From: Glaciecola sp964446865
GTDB lineage: Bacteria; Pseudomonadota; Gammaproteobacteria; Enterobacterales; Alteromonadaceae
Assembly: GCA_964446865.1 (NCBI GenBank)
Contig: CAYURD010000009.1
Location: 4,012 to 68,011, forward strand
Length of the DNA stretch: 64,000 bases
Direction of reading: 5' to 3'
Position 1 is the first letter of the stretch; each line of letters opens with the position of its first letter. Positions 1 through 8,970 of this stretch are shown piece after piece. The notes under the pieces were generated by a model. It saw only the letters and a list, made by a program, of their open reading frames with translations. It was not told the DNA's origin and did not search any database. Both the position numbers and the translations under genes were made by a program.

Positions 1-675
1 TATGCAAAAGCTAAACAGATGTTAGCGATTAATGATGAAGTATTTAGAGAGCTTAGTCATGAAACGCTGCGAGGCAGATTGCGATTAGGGATCCCGAGTG
101 AATTCGCCTCAGTGTTGTTGCCGAGCATTATTGGTGAGTTTTCAAAGCGCTACCCAGATGTTTCACTTGATGTCACTTCTCTATTAAGTAAGCATTTATT
201 ATCAAGTGATCAAAGCGGACAATTTGATTTGATTTTAGCGCTTATTCCAGAAGCCTCCGACATCCAATCGTTGAGCAATGACAGTGCTAACAAGGTTGAG
301 GTGATCCGCAAAGACCGCTTGATATGGGTAGGTTCTCCCAATCATAATTTACAGGCCGACGCGCTTCATTTAGTGCTAGCGCCCGAGGGCTGTGTGTATC
401 GCAGTCGAGTTATTAATATGCTTAAGCAACAAACTCAACCGTGGAAAATAACCTACACTAATCCCGATTTTTTTGGGCTAATGACCGCCATTAATCATGA
501 CTTAGGCATTACCGCGCTTGCTCATTCGATAGTACCTGCAGATCTTGACGTCATAAAAGACAAACGCTTACCCAAGCTAGGCAAAATAAACATTTGTCTA
601 ATTAACCGTGATTCGCAGCATCCTCAGGTGAGCCAAACGCTTGCGGATTATATAAGGGCGCGCATCACTAAGTAA
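1..675 (+). CDS. LysR-family transcriptional regulator, C-terminal part (5' end outside window)
   Basis: The reading frame is open from the first base, so the gene starts upstream of the window; 224 residues are visible. What remains matches the effector-binding half of a LysR-type regulator: the stretch RLRLGIPSEFASVLLPSII near the start is the usual first strand of the periplasmic-binding-like domain, followed by PDVSLDVTS and a late GLMTAINHDLGITAL segment. The N-terminal winged helix DNA-binding domain and linker helix are missing only because of the window edge. The regulated genes cannot be told; LysR genes often stand next to their target, and the next gene, an exported amidohydrolase on the same strand, is one candidate. 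The family is fairly sure, the ligand unknown. Confidence 0.8.
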   Translation, partial: YAKAKQMLAINDEVFRELSHETLRGRLRLGIPSEFASVLLPSIIGEFSKRYPDVSLDVTSLLSKHLLSSDQSGQFDLILALIPEASDIQSLSNDSANKVEVIRKDRLIWVGSPNHNLQADALHLVLAPEGCVYRSRVINMLKQQTQPWKITYTNPDFFGLMTAINHDLGITALAHSIVPADLDVIKDKRLPKLGKINICLINRDSQHPQVSQTLADYIRARITK

Positions 676-767
676 GGAGTAAGTAAGAAGTAAGTAAGAA
701 GCAAATAAAAAGCAAATTTGTATTATTGAAGTACTTCGCTATTATGGAAACACACACCACCAATGGA

Positions 768-2372
768 ATGAAAGCTATGTGCTTTAACCGCCGCCCCGTA
801 CTATCTTCTTTCTCAAAAATATTCACGCTTACCTTTTTTACGTGTTGGTTTGCGTCAATGGCCATTGCAGGCCCTGGCGAAAAAGCGCCACCTCGTGATG
901 AAGCTGAAGGAAAAGGCCCTTACGCAGAACTTATATTACGAGGCGTTAATGTGATCACCGGCGAAGGCGCCCCAGTGCGTGGTCCGGTCGATATAGTCGT
1001 CAATAATAAGCGCATCACCAACATTGTAAGCGTGGGTTACCCGCAAGTCCCAATTAAAGGCAAGCGCCCTATGGCAGGGCCCGACACGGTCGAAATGGAT
1101 TTAAGCGGACACTATGTATTACCGGGCTTTATTGATATGCACGGCCATATTGGCGGGTCGGCCGATAATATACCCGCAGAATATGTGTTTAAGCTATGGC
1201 TAGCCCACGGCATAACGACTGTGCGCGAACCGGGCAGTTTTAATGGCTTAGATTGGGTTTTAGATCATGTAGAAAGAAGTGAAAAAAATACGATCGTCGC
1301 GCCACGCATCATTCCTTATTTAGGGTTTGGAATGGGCAGCAACAAGCCTATTTCGACACCTAAACAAGCCATAAGCTGGGTAAAAAAAGCCAAAAAAGAC
1401 GGCGCAAAAGGGATCAAATTTTTTGGCGCAAAGCCTGACATTATGCAAGCGGCGTTAAGCGAAGCTAAAAAGCAAGGTTTGGGCACTATGATGCATCATG
1501 CTCAACTGAACGTGATGGGCATGAATGCGCTTGATTCAGCCCGCCTTGGTTTAACCACAATGGAACACTGGTATGGATTACCCGAAGCGCTATTTGAAGC
1601 GCAAACTATCCAGCGCTATCCTGCCGATTATAATTACAACAACGAACAACACCGTTTTGCTGAAGCTGGCCGCTTATGGAAACAAGCAGCCCCACAAGGT
1701 AGTGAAAAATGGCAACAAGTCCGCGATGAATTAATTGAGCTTGATTTTACTATTAACCCAACCATGTCGATTTATCAGGCGAGTCGCGACCTTATGCGTG
1801 AGCGAAAAGCGGTTTGGCACAATGATTACACCTTGCCAACTCTATGGAAGTTTTTTACCCCAAGTCGCTACGCACATGGTTCGTATTGGTTTGATTGGAC
1901 CACGCAGCACGAAATTGACTGGAAAGAAAACTACCGTATTTGGATGTCTTTTTTAAATGATTTTAAAAACCACGGCGGGCGCGTCACCACTGGGTCTGAC
2001 TCTGGCTACATTTATAAAATTTATGGCTTTGGCTACATATCAGAACTCGAACTCTTACAAGAAGCAGGTTTTACACCCTACGAGGTTATTCAAGCCGCCA
2101 CCTTAAATGGGGCGCAAGCGCTTGGGATGGAACAAGACTTAGGCTCTATTACCATTGGTAAACTTGCAGACTTTGTGGTGCTTGAGCATAACCCTTTACA
2201 AAATTTTAAGCTTTTATATGGCACGGGTCACTATCGTTTGAACGACGAAAATGAAGCCGTGCGCATGGGCGGTGTTAAGTACACGATTAAAGAAGGGATT
2301 GTGTATGATGCCAAAGCATTGCTTAGTGACGTGAGAGACATTGTGACTGAAGCTAAAAAGCAAAATCAGTAG
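768..2372 (+). CDS. Exported amidohydrolase-family enzyme
   Basis: Metal-dependent hydrolase of the amidohydrolase superfamily (imidazolonepropionase/prolidase-like branch). The sequence shows a signal peptide (RR followed by the hydrophobic run IFTLTFFTCWFASMAIA), a small N-terminal beta domain, the metal-binding HxH in DMHGHIG (histidine codons at 1140 and 1146), a lysine region GIKFFG, histidines in MMHHAQ and MEHWYG, and the late metal aspartate in TTGSDSGY (codon at 1998). The C-terminus has the typical LGSITIGKLADFVVLE strand. The frame is open from a TTG at 726; ATG codons at 744, 768 and 777 are better starts for a signal peptide, but none has a strong ribosome site, so the start is uncertain. 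It probably acts in the periplasm. Substrate unknown; cyclic amides or dipeptides are typical of the family. Confidence 0.8.
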   Translation: MKAMCFNRRPVLSSFSKIFTLTFFTCWFASMAIAGPGEKAPPRDEAEGKGPYAELILRGVNVITGEGAPVRGPVDIVVNNKRITNIVSVGYPQVPIKGKRPMAGPDTVEMDLSGHYVLPGFIDMHGHIGGSADNIPAEYVFKLWLAHGITTVREPGSFNGLDWVLDHVERSEKNTIVAPRIIPYLGFGMGSNKPISTPKQAISWVKKAKKDGAKGIKFFGAKPDIMQAALSEAKKQGLGTMMHHAQLNVMGMNALDSARLGLTTMEHWYGLPEALFEAQTIQRYPADYNYNNEQHRFAEAGRLWKQAAPQGSEKWQQVRDELIELDFTINPTMSIYQASRDLMRERKAVWHNDYTLPTLWKFFTPSRYAHGSYWFDWTTQHEIDWKENYRIWMSFLNDFKNHGGRVTTGSDSGYIYKIYGFGYISELELLQEAGFTPYEVIQAATLNGAQALGMEQDLGSITIGKLADFVVLEHNPLQNFKLLYGTGHYRLNDENEAVRMGGVKYTIKEGIVYDAKALLSDVRDIVTEAKKQNQ

Positions 2373-2394
2373 CCACCATACACTTCAGGTTAAA

Positions 2395-2430
2395 GAGCTT
2401 TTGCACATTATCATTGATGTGAAAAAGCTC
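2395..2430 (+). terminator. Stem-loop after the amidohydrolase gene, possible terminator
   Basis: Arms GAGCTTTT and AAAAGCTC (2395-2402 / 2423-2430) continue inward, after one mismatch, as CACAT/ATGTG. No long T-run follows, so termination is plausible rather than certain. The 175-bp gap to the RND operon holds nothing else I recognise. Confidence 0.4.
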
Positions 2431-2547
2431 GCAAAATGTTCCAGACCTTACATCCGTATTTTCAAAGATTAAAATTCGTTAATGTAACACCAAAAAAGTG
2501 ATCAAAAGTGTGCTAAACCCTGTTTACTACGTATCTTTAACAAAGTA

Positions 2548-3663
2548 ATGAATTCTTTACAGGGTCGCCTTCTCATGCAAACGCGCTTAACAATCGCCGT
2601 CTTGGTTTCTTTCATCGCTGCTCAACTTTGTATCATGAGTCAAGCCAATGCCCAGTTTAGGGGTGGCGATAGGCCAAAACTAGTCAATGTTGAACGCTTA
2701 AGCTTTGAGTACGAGACTAGCGTTATTGAAGCCGTAGGCACAGCCCAAGCAAGAAAATCAGTGACCTTATTTCCAAGCGTTGCCGACGAAGTCACGGCGG
2801 TAAACTTTGTTCCTGGGCAAGCCGTGCAAAAAGGCGATATTTTAATAGAGTTAGATAGCCGCCTGCAAAACGTTGCCATTGAACGTGCGCAAATTCAGTT
2901 GAACGACGCAAAACGTAACTTAGAACGTGTTAAATCGAGCCTAAAAAGAGGAGCGGTGACGCAACGCGAACTAGACGATGCCGACACAACCGTAAAGCTA
3001 GCCCAAGTTGAATTGCAAGAAGCAAAAGAAAACAAAGAAGACCGAATAGTACGAGCCCCTTTTGATGGCATAGTAGGCCTTACCGATGTTGAAGTTGGCG
3101 ACCGAATTAATCAACAAACCGAAATTACCACGCTAGATGATCGCAGCAATTTATTTGTCAATTTTGTTGCGCCTGAACTTGCCGTAGCCTATTTGATGGC
3201 TAAACCAGACGTCAATTTACAACCTTGGACAGACCGCACACAATCATTAACAGGGCAAATCGTCGAATTAGATTCGCGCGTTAATGCACAAGACCGCACA
3301 ATACGTGCACGTGCCATGCTAAATAATGATATTGACCAATACCGTCCGGGCATGAGTTTTAGAGTGAGTTTGTCGGTGCGTGGTGAGCGTTTTGTTGCCA
3401 TACCGGAAGCTGCTTTGTCTTGGGGAGCAACTGGCGCATTTGTATGGCTCGCAGACGAACTAAAAGCCAAACGAGTAGATGTAGACGTTAAACAACGCTT
3501 GCGAGGCCGCATTTTAGTCACTGGCAATCTAAATGACAGCCAAACCTTAATTGTTGAAGGCATTCAAGGTTTACGTGACGGACAAGCACTGCGCATTCAA
3601 AACCCAATAGATGAAGGCACGAGAATAGGTAAAAAACAAACTGAGCAAGAGGTTGCAGGCTAA
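2548..3663 (+). CDS. RND efflux periplasmic adaptor (membrane fusion protein)
   Basis: Adaptor that links an inner-membrane RND pump to an outer-membrane channel. An N-terminal hydrophobic segment (TIAVLVSFIAAQLCIMSQANA) acts as signal or anchor. It is followed by the split lipoyl-like half FVPGQAVQKGDILIELDSR, a helical hairpin rich in Q, E and K (about residues 110-160), the second lipoyl half VRAPFDGIVGLTDVEVGDRI, and beta-barrel and membrane-proximal domains ending near QALRIQNP. No lipobox cysteine is seen at the cleavage region. An ATG at 2575 is an alternative start that leaves the signal sequence intact. The stop codon shares one base with the start of the pump gene, so the two are translationally coupled. 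The 371-residue length is normal. The cargo cannot be read from the sequence. Confidence 0.9.
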   Translation: MNSLQGRLLMQTRLTIAVLVSFIAAQLCIMSQANAQFRGGDRPKLVNVERLSFEYETSVIEAVGTAQARKSVTLFPSVADEVTAVNFVPGQAVQKGDILIELDSRLQNVAIERAQIQLNDAKRNLERVKSSLKRGAVTQRELDDADTTVKLAQVELQEAKENKEDRIVRAPFDGIVGLTDVEVGDRINQQTEITTLDDRSNLFVNFVAPELAVAYLMAKPDVNLQPWTDRTQSLTGQIVELDSRVNAQDRTIRARAMLNNDIDQYRPGMSFRVSLSVRGERFVAIPEAALSWGATGAFVWLADELKAKRVDVDVKQRLRGRILVTGNLNDSQTLIVEGIQGLRDGQALRIQNPIDEGTRIGKKQTEQEVAG

Positions 3664-6600
3664 TGTTTAATAACAACCTTTTTAAAGATGACTTGCCTTC
3701 TTTATCAATTAGGCGTCCTGTTTTAATTCTTGTATTGAACATGTTAATTGTTGTTGGCGGCATTGCAGCAATTTATGGTTTAGAAGTGCGAGAGTTGCCA
3801 GATGTTGACCGCCCTATTATCACAGTCTCGGCAAACTATCCGGGCGCTGCCCCTGAAACTGTAGACACCGAAGTGACCAGCAGGCTTGAAGGCGCCGTTG
3901 CCCGCGTAAGCGGCGTCAAAACAATACGTGCATCAAGCGAAGAAGGCAACAGCCGTGTGCGCGTAGAATTTAGACCTGGCGTCGATATTGAAGATGCAGC
4001 CAACGAGACCAGAGAATCTGTGGCTCGTATTTCGAGGCGATTACCTGATGAGGTCGAAAACCTAGCCATTATAAAAGCGGATAACGACGCACAAGCCGTT
4101 GTGAACGTAGCGGTATCGAGCGACAGGTTTGATTTAGAAACCCTCACCGATATTGTAGAAACTGATTTAGCTCCCCTATTTTTGAATGTCCCAGGTGTTG
4201 CTGATGTTCGCTTAGACGGCGACAGACAACGTGTACTGCGCGTGAGTGTTGATAATTTGCGCTTAACGAGTTTTCAATTATCGATTTCAGACGTCGCCGC
4301 AGCTCTGGCCACTGCCCCGTTTGATGTACCCGCTGGTAGCATCAAATCTAGCGACCAACAACTTATTGTGCGAGCAGACGCAACCTCGGTCAGCGAGCAA
4401 GACGTGCGCGACATCGTCATTCAAGGGGATGTTAAAGTCGGCGATGTTGCTGATGTGTATTTTGGCCCAGCCGATTTACGCAGTATCGTAAGACTCGACG
4501 GCAAGCCTGTAATTGGCTTAGGCGTTATCCGCCAAGCGCGTTCTAATACGATTGAGATATCGGATGAAGTGCTTAAAATGGTCGAAGGACTTCGCGACCG
4601 CTTTCCAGATTTAGAACTGACCGTCACATCAGACGATGCCAAGTTTATCCGCAATTCAGTTGATGAGGTACTCACTTCGTTATTTTTGACCATTGGGCTA
4701 GTCATCCTCACCTTGCTCGTCTTTATTGGTAAGTTTAGAGCGACGCTTATTCCAGCAATTGCGATACCAGTATCTTTAGTAGGCGCGTTGGCAGTGCTTT
4801 GGGCCTTTGGTTTTTCTATTAATATCCTGACGCTCTTAGCCCTTGTATTGGCAACAGGTCTGATTGTTGATGACGCCATTGTGGTATCTGAAAACATTCA
4901 AAGAAGACGTGCACAAGGCATGGGCGCGCGAGCGGCTGCGGTTATTGGTACCCGCGAAGTGTTTTTTGCTGTCGTTGCCACTACAGCTGTATTGGTCGCG
5001 GTGTTTGTGCCTATTGCATTTTTACCCTCGACAGCGGGGCGACTATTTCGTGAGTTTGGTGGCGTATTAGCAGGCGGTGTTATTATCTCGTCTTTTGTTG
5101 CCCTTTCTTTAGTGCCTGCACTGACTGCAAAAATACCCGCAATTGACCTAAGCAAACAAAAGGCGCCCGGTTTATTAAGTAGAATTGGCACTCGGTGCGT
5201 AAATGGCTACGTAAGCTCATTGCAGTTTGTTTTAAAGTACAGCGTGCTTGTTGCGGCGCTTTGTATAGCAATCGCCGGCGGTGCTTATTATGTTTATGGA
5301 CAATTAGAAAACCAACTACTACCCAGTGAAGACAGAGGCTTAGTTCGCGTATTTGCTCGCGGTCCCGACGGCACCGGCATCAATTTTATGGATCGCCAAG
5401 CGATTAAAACCGAAGAGCTGTTATTACCGAGTGTTAATCAAGGCGAAATCGAGTCTATCTATACAGTCGTTGGCCGCTGGGATCCGAACATTTTATTTAT
5501 CACTGTGCCGCTTGTAGATTGGGAAAATCGAGAACGCTCACAGCAAGATATTATAGGTGAGTTGAGACCAATGCTCTCGCAAGTTGCTGGTGCGCCTGGG
5601 CGTGCATTTGGTTCTAATAGTTTAAATCTTCGTGGTTTTGGTGGTGGGTTTGAAATGGCCTTAACAGGTGAAAACTACTTGGAAATCTATCAAGCGTCCT
5701 TAGATTTTGCGAAATTGATTGAGGACACGATGCCAGAACTTGGCACAGTAGATGTATCGTACGAGCCTACACAACCTCAACTACGTGTTAATATAGATAG
5801 ACGCCGGGCCGAAGAGCTTGGTGTTGCCTTCCAAGACGTATCCCGTACTTTGCGCGCAGCGATTAATGGCGACGATATTGTTGACTTAAACGTGGGCGAC
5901 CAAGCCGTGCCTATCATCTTGCAAGCTAACTCAAGAAATTCACTCGACCCAGCTAGCCTGTTGAATCTATATGTGAGTTCTAGCTCTGGCTCACTCGTTC
6001 CGCTCTCGAGCGTTGCCTTTGTCACAGAAGAAGGGGTTGCCGCAGAACTAGAACGCCACGCACAACGAAGAGCCATTGAACTTGAAGTCGATTTACCTGA
6101 TAGTGTCACCATAGAGCAAGCAGTAAACATGGTGCGCGACCTCGCAAACGAGAACCTACCTAACGGCATTGGGCTTGTCTTTTTAGGCGAAGCACAAACC
6201 TATCAAGAAACCAATCAGCAAGTGATGCTAACCTACGTGTTAGCATTCTTAATAGTGCTGTTGGTTTTAGCGGCTCAATTTGAAAGTTTTAATAGCGCAT
6301 TGGTGGTAATGCTTACAGTGCCTTTTGGTATCGCTGCTGCGATATACGCACTGTATTTAACAGACACTACAGTCAATATTTATTCGCAAATTGGCTTGGT
6401 TATGCTCATTGGTTTACTTGCAAAAAATTCCATTTTGTTAGTCGAATTTGCCAACCAATTGCGTGACAAAGGCATGGAAGTTAACGACGCAATTATTGAA
6501 GCCGGTCGCGTTCGCTTGCGTCCAATCATGATGACCTTGGTATCGACTATATTAGGCGGTTTACCGCTGATTTTATCAACGGGTGCTGGCGCTGAAGCGC

Positions 6601-6767
6601 GCAATGCAATTGGCTGGGTTGTATTTGGTGGCCTTGGACTTGCGGTAGTATTTACCTTGTTCTTAACACCCGTTCTGTACTCTGCATTAGCTCGCTTTAG
6701 CAAGCCTAAAGCCGATGAAGCCGTGCGTTTAAACACTGAATTAGAAGACGCTGAAAAGCAGCTGTAA
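3663..6767 (+). CDS. RND efflux pump, inner-membrane permease
   Basis: Proton-driven resistance-nodulation-division transporter of the AcrB/HAE1 type, 1034 residues, the usual size. It has the expected plan: one N-terminal membrane helix (PVLILVLNMLIVVGGIAAIYG), a large periplasmic loop, a membrane block, a second periplasmic loop and a final membrane block. The proton-relay aspartates are present in TM4 as D403-D404 (GLIVDDAIVVSENI), and the matching TM10 lysine is K921 (GLLAKNSILLVEFANQL), so the pump should be active. It follows its adaptor with a 1-nt overlap. No outer-membrane TolC-like gene lies nearby, so it probably borrows one encoded elsewhere. A short CTTTGG-TTC-CCAAAG hairpin lies just after the stop. 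Confidence 0.93.
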   Translation: MFNNNLFKDDLPSLSIRRPVLILVLNMLIVVGGIAAIYGLEVRELPDVDRPIITVSANYPGAAPETVDTEVTSRLEGAVARVSGVKTIRASSEEGNSRVRVEFRPGVDIEDAANETRESVARISRRLPDEVENLAIIKADNDAQAVVNVAVSSDRFDLETLTDIVETDLAPLFLNVPGVADVRLDGDRQRVLRVSVDNLRLTSFQLSISDVAAALATAPFDVPAGSIKSSDQQLIVRADATSVSEQDVRDIVIQGDVKVGDVADVYFGPADLRSIVRLDGKPVIGLGVIRQARSNTIEISDEVLKMVEGLRDRFPDLELTVTSDDAKFIRNSVDEVLTSLFLTIGLVILTLLVFIGKFRATLIPAIAIPVSLVGALAVLWAFGFSINILTLLALVLATGLIVDDAIVVSENIQRRRAQGMGARAAAVIGTREVFFAVVATTAVLVAVFVPIAFLPSTAGRLFREFGGVLAGGVIISSFVALSLVPALTAKIPAIDLSKQKAPGLLSRIGTRCVNGYVSSLQFVLKYSVLVAALCIAIAGGAYYVYGQLENQLLPSEDRGLVRVFARGPDGTGINFMDRQAIKTEELLLPSVNQGEIESIYTVVGRWDPNILFITVPLVDWENRERSQQDIIGELRPMLSQVAGAPGRAFGSNSLNLRGFGGGFEMALTGENYLEIYQASLDFAKLIEDTMPELGTVDVSYEPTQPQLRVNIDRRRAEELGVAFQDVSRTLRAAINGDDIVDLNVGDQAVPIILQANSRNSLDPASLLNLYVSSSSGSLVPLSSVAFVTEEGVAAELERHAQRRAIELEVDLPDSVTIEQAVNMVRDLANENLPNGIGLVFLGEAQTYQETNQQVMLTYVLAFLIVLLVLAAQFESFNSALVVMLTVPFGIAAAIYALYLTDTTVNIYSQIGLVMLIGLLAKNSILLVEFANQLRDKGMEVNDAIIEAGRVRLRPIMMTLVSTILGGLPLILSTGAGAEARNAIGWVVFGGLGLAVVFTLFLTPVLYSALARFSKPKADEAVRLNTELEDAEKQL

Positions 6768-6789
6768 TCAAAGCCTTTGGTTCCCAAAG

Positions 6790-6857
6790 ACAACTCGTCA
6801 TTCTTATTACAACACGTCATTCTTATTACAACACGTCATTCCCGCGAAAGCGGGAAC
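6790..6857. repeat. 19-bp tandem repeat running into a REP-like hairpin
   Basis: Units of 19 bp start at 6790, 6809 and 6828 (consensus ACAACACGTCATTCTTATT). The third runs into a REP-type palindrome in which TTCCCGC and GCGGGAA flank a GAAA loop (6834-6857). A truncated second REP half (6893-6910) abuts the 166-bp element that follows. Confidence 0.75.
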
Positions 6858-6910
6858 CTCGTTGGAACATATTAGATCACGCCACAACCTTTGTCATTCC
6901 CGCGAAGGCG

Positions 6911-7076
6911 TAATACTGTTCGTTTAAGGCAAAACACCGTCATTCCCGCGAAGGCGGGAACCCCCTTGGAACTGCGCGACTTTAGCTAAGTGTATGTTTT
7001 GATACGTTTTGCAATAACATCAACCAGATCCCCGCCTTCGCGAGGATGACGAGGCAGGCTTTAGCGAATAGTATCA
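6911..7076 (+). mobile_element. 166-bp MITE-like element, copy A
   Basis: The left terminal repeat is TAATACTGTTCGTTTAAG. The right terminus at 7059-7076 is decayed, with four mismatches to the reverse complement. The inside carries a REP-type hairpin (TTCCCGC/GCGGGAA), a core shared with the copies at 21112 and 40104 (TTTTGCAATAACATCAACC), and a second hairpin in the CCCCGCCTTCGCGAGG stretch. The left flank ends in GCGAAGGCG, half of another REP hairpin. No target duplication can be seen on the right, where a 43-bp tandem duplication has rearranged the end. It has no coding capacity. Confidence 0.8.
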
Positions 7077-7140
7077 GGTCTTAGCCAAATGACGAGGCAG
7101 GCTTTAGCGAATAGTATCAGGTCTTAGCCAAATGACGAGG
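7047..7140. repeat. 43-bp tandem duplication at the right end of MITE copy A
   Basis: The sequence starting TGACGAGGCAGGCTTTAGCG at 7047 is repeated without change at 7090 and partly again at 7133, a period of 43 bp. The unit contains the right terminal repeat of the element, so that terminus is itself duplicated. Confidence 0.85.
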
Positions 7141-7151
7141 TGGTGTTTTGA

Positions 7152-7598
7152 TTAAGAACCAGAATGCGCTAACTTCGTTTTAATAAAATCACTGTGTCGA
7201 ATATACAAAAGATCGGCAACCTTTCGAATAATATTATCTTCGTATTTATCAAGGTGTCCGTCGGCAAATGCCATTTTCCACATTAATGAAATAAGTTCGA
7301 CTCTTTTATCATAATCATAGTGTTCATTGATAAGCGCGGTAAAAGGATGCAGTGAAATATTTTCTTCACCGTTTTCAAGGCTATGAGCGAGTAAATCATC
7401 AAGCTCTTCATTAGTGAGTGAAAAAGAACGTTGTAGGCTTGCCTTCAGCTCTTTTATTTCTTCTGGTGTTTGTTCAAAATCAGCTCTTAACACCTCAACA
7501 AGCAAAGCAGCACTGGCTTGTTGTAGCTTTTTATCTTTAGCTTCAGGTGTTTCTTGTTCTACTTCAAGAGAAAACAAGTCTTTAAGTTTTTTAAGCAT
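7152..7598 (-). CDS. TerB-family (tellurite-resistance-like) cytosolic protein
   Basis: A 148-residue acidic helical protein. The C-terminal half, RVELISLMWKMAFADGHLDKYEDNIIRKVADLL, is the typical TerB-like motif with an ADG-H-D-E acidic metal-binding loop. The N-terminal part is charged and rich in E and K. TerB-like domains occur in tellurite/stress proteins and in DjlA-type co-chaperones; the small stand-alone version here has no known reaction. It stands between the repeat block and ubiI on the same strand, 81 bp downstream of ubiI, and may be cotranscribed. The family is fairly sure; the role is open. Confidence 0.75.
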   Translation of the reverse strand: MLKKLKDLFSLEVEQETPEAKDKKLQQASAALLVEVLRADFEQTPEEIKELKASLQRSFSLTNEELDDLLAHSLENGEENISLHPFTALINEHYDYDKRVELISLMWKMAFADGHLDKYEDNIIRKVADLLYIRHSDFIKTKLAHSGS

Positions 7599-7679
7599 CT
7601 ACTTTCCAAATCAACATCCGATAGTATTAAGACGTTTTATAAGCAGAATTGGTTCAATTGGTAAACTAGAAAACTCGCT

Positions 7680-8939
7680 TTAGCCCATTGCTTGCTTCAT
7701 AAAAAAGGCTTTGATCCCTGGCAGTTTATCTGCACCAAGCAAGCCAACATTTCTCACCAATTTTTTAAGTGGATGATTGCCATCAAACAATTCTTTGAAG
7801 CCTTGCATGGTTGCAATGACTTTAATGGCATCTGCTTTGCGCGTGCGTTCATATTGTCGAAGTTGACCATAAGTGCCCAGTTTATCAGGCGCATTTGTGA
7901 TTAGTTCTATAAGCTCAGCCACGTCAGCCAAGCCTAAATTAGCGCCCTGCCCAGCCAGTGGATGAATGGTGTGCGCTGCGTCACCAATAATAGCCACATG
8001 CGCTTGTGTCCACTGTCTTGCATAGCGCATACGAAGCGGAAAACTCACGCGTGTAGAATTAATGTCTACCTTGCCATAATGATTATTAATCGCCACTTGC
8101 AGCCTTTTGTTAAATTCTGCGTCATCAAGTTTCATCAACATAGCCGCTTGTTCACTTTGCTGCGAAAACACGATTGATGACTGATGCGCATCGGGCAAGG
8201 GTAAAAACGCTAGAGGACCATATGGCGTAAAGGCTTGGCGTGCGGTGTTATTGTGCGCTAGCTCGGTGTTTACATTCGCCACTATCGCATTGTGCTCATA
8301 ATCCCAAAACGTTTGTACAAAGCCAAAGGCCTGTCTAACTTGACTATTTGCACCATCTGCACCAATCAGAAGTGAGGTTTTAAGCGTGCTTATTGTATCA
8401 GACTGCGATACGCTTATTTGAGCGCTATTGTTGTCGGCACTCATCTCTTTAATTGTTGTCTCAAAGAGTAGATCCACATTCGCTAGGCTCGCTAGTTGCT
8501 CATAAAGGGTATGATTAATCACATCATTTTCGATGATATGTCCAAGCACTGACGAGTCGTGAGATTTTGCCAATAAACTTGATTCTAGCTCTGCTATTTT
8601 AGGGCTTTGCAGAATAATTTGCTCAACATCAGTCGCGCTTTTACCATCAAACTTTATATCACCAAACCCATCAGTATCCCATACGTGCATGATTTCATAG
8701 GCTTGCTTTCGAGGAATATGCTGCCAAGCACCGATACTCTGTAACAAGCTGGTACTCGCTCGGCTGATTGCACTTACTCTTGATGAATATTCATGTTGAT
8801 GCGCAATTTGAGGGGCGGCATTACGATCAATAACCGCCACAGAGAGTGCCTGTTTAGTCGCAATTTTCGCAATGCCTAAGGCTGCGGTTAACCCGACAAT
8901 ACCTGCACCCACAATAATCACATCATATTCAGATTTCAC
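7680..8939 (-). CDS. ubiI: FAD-dependent 2-polyprenylphenol hydroxylase UbiI (VisC)
   Basis: Aromatic-ring hydroxylase of ubiquinone synthesis; UbiI adds the C5 hydroxyl to the polyprenylphenol intermediate. An N-terminal dinucleotide fold DVIIVGAGIVGLTAALG, a middle substrate domain and the FAD motif GDAAHTIHPLAGQGANLGLADV near residue 300 define the UbiH/UbiI/UbiF family. I place the start at a GTG (8937-8939) because AAGGGAG stands five bases before it. The frame is open further upstream to 9002, where it would overlap ubiH. It is the last gene of ygfB-pepP-ubiH-ubiI, the order known from enterobacteria, and this supports UbiI over the paralogues. Confidence 0.9.
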   Translation of the reverse strand: MKSEYDVIIVGAGIVGLTAALGIAKIATKQALSVAVIDRNAAPQIAHQHEYSSRVSAISRASTSLLQSIGAWQHIPRKQAYEIMHVWDTDGFGDIKFDGKSATDVEQIILQSPKIAELESSLLAKSHDSSVLGHIIENDVINHTLYEQLASLANVDLLFETTIKEMSADNNSAQISVSQSDTISTLKTSLLIGADGANSQVRQAFGFVQTFWDYEHNAIVANVNTELAHNNTARQAFTPYGPLAFLPLPDAHQSSIVFSQQSEQAAMLMKLDDAEFNKRLQVAINNHYGKVDINSTRVSFPLRMRYARQWTQAHVAIIGDAAHTIHPLAGQGANLGLADVAELIELITNAPDKLGTYGQLRQYERTRKADAIKVIATMQGFKELFDGNHPLKKLVRNVGLLGADKLPGIKAFFMKQAMG

Positions 8940-8970
8940 TGCAGCTCCCTTTACCATCACTTGCGTTAAT

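Noticed and set aside
4421..4897. A 158-codon antisense frame in the RND pump gene
   Set aside because: Composition follows the complementary strand of the pump; no start signals or family features.
6790..7140. Possible CRISPR array in the repeat block
   Set aside because: Repeats are palindromic REP units and tandem duplications of 19 and 43 bp without regular unique spacers; no cas genes are near.
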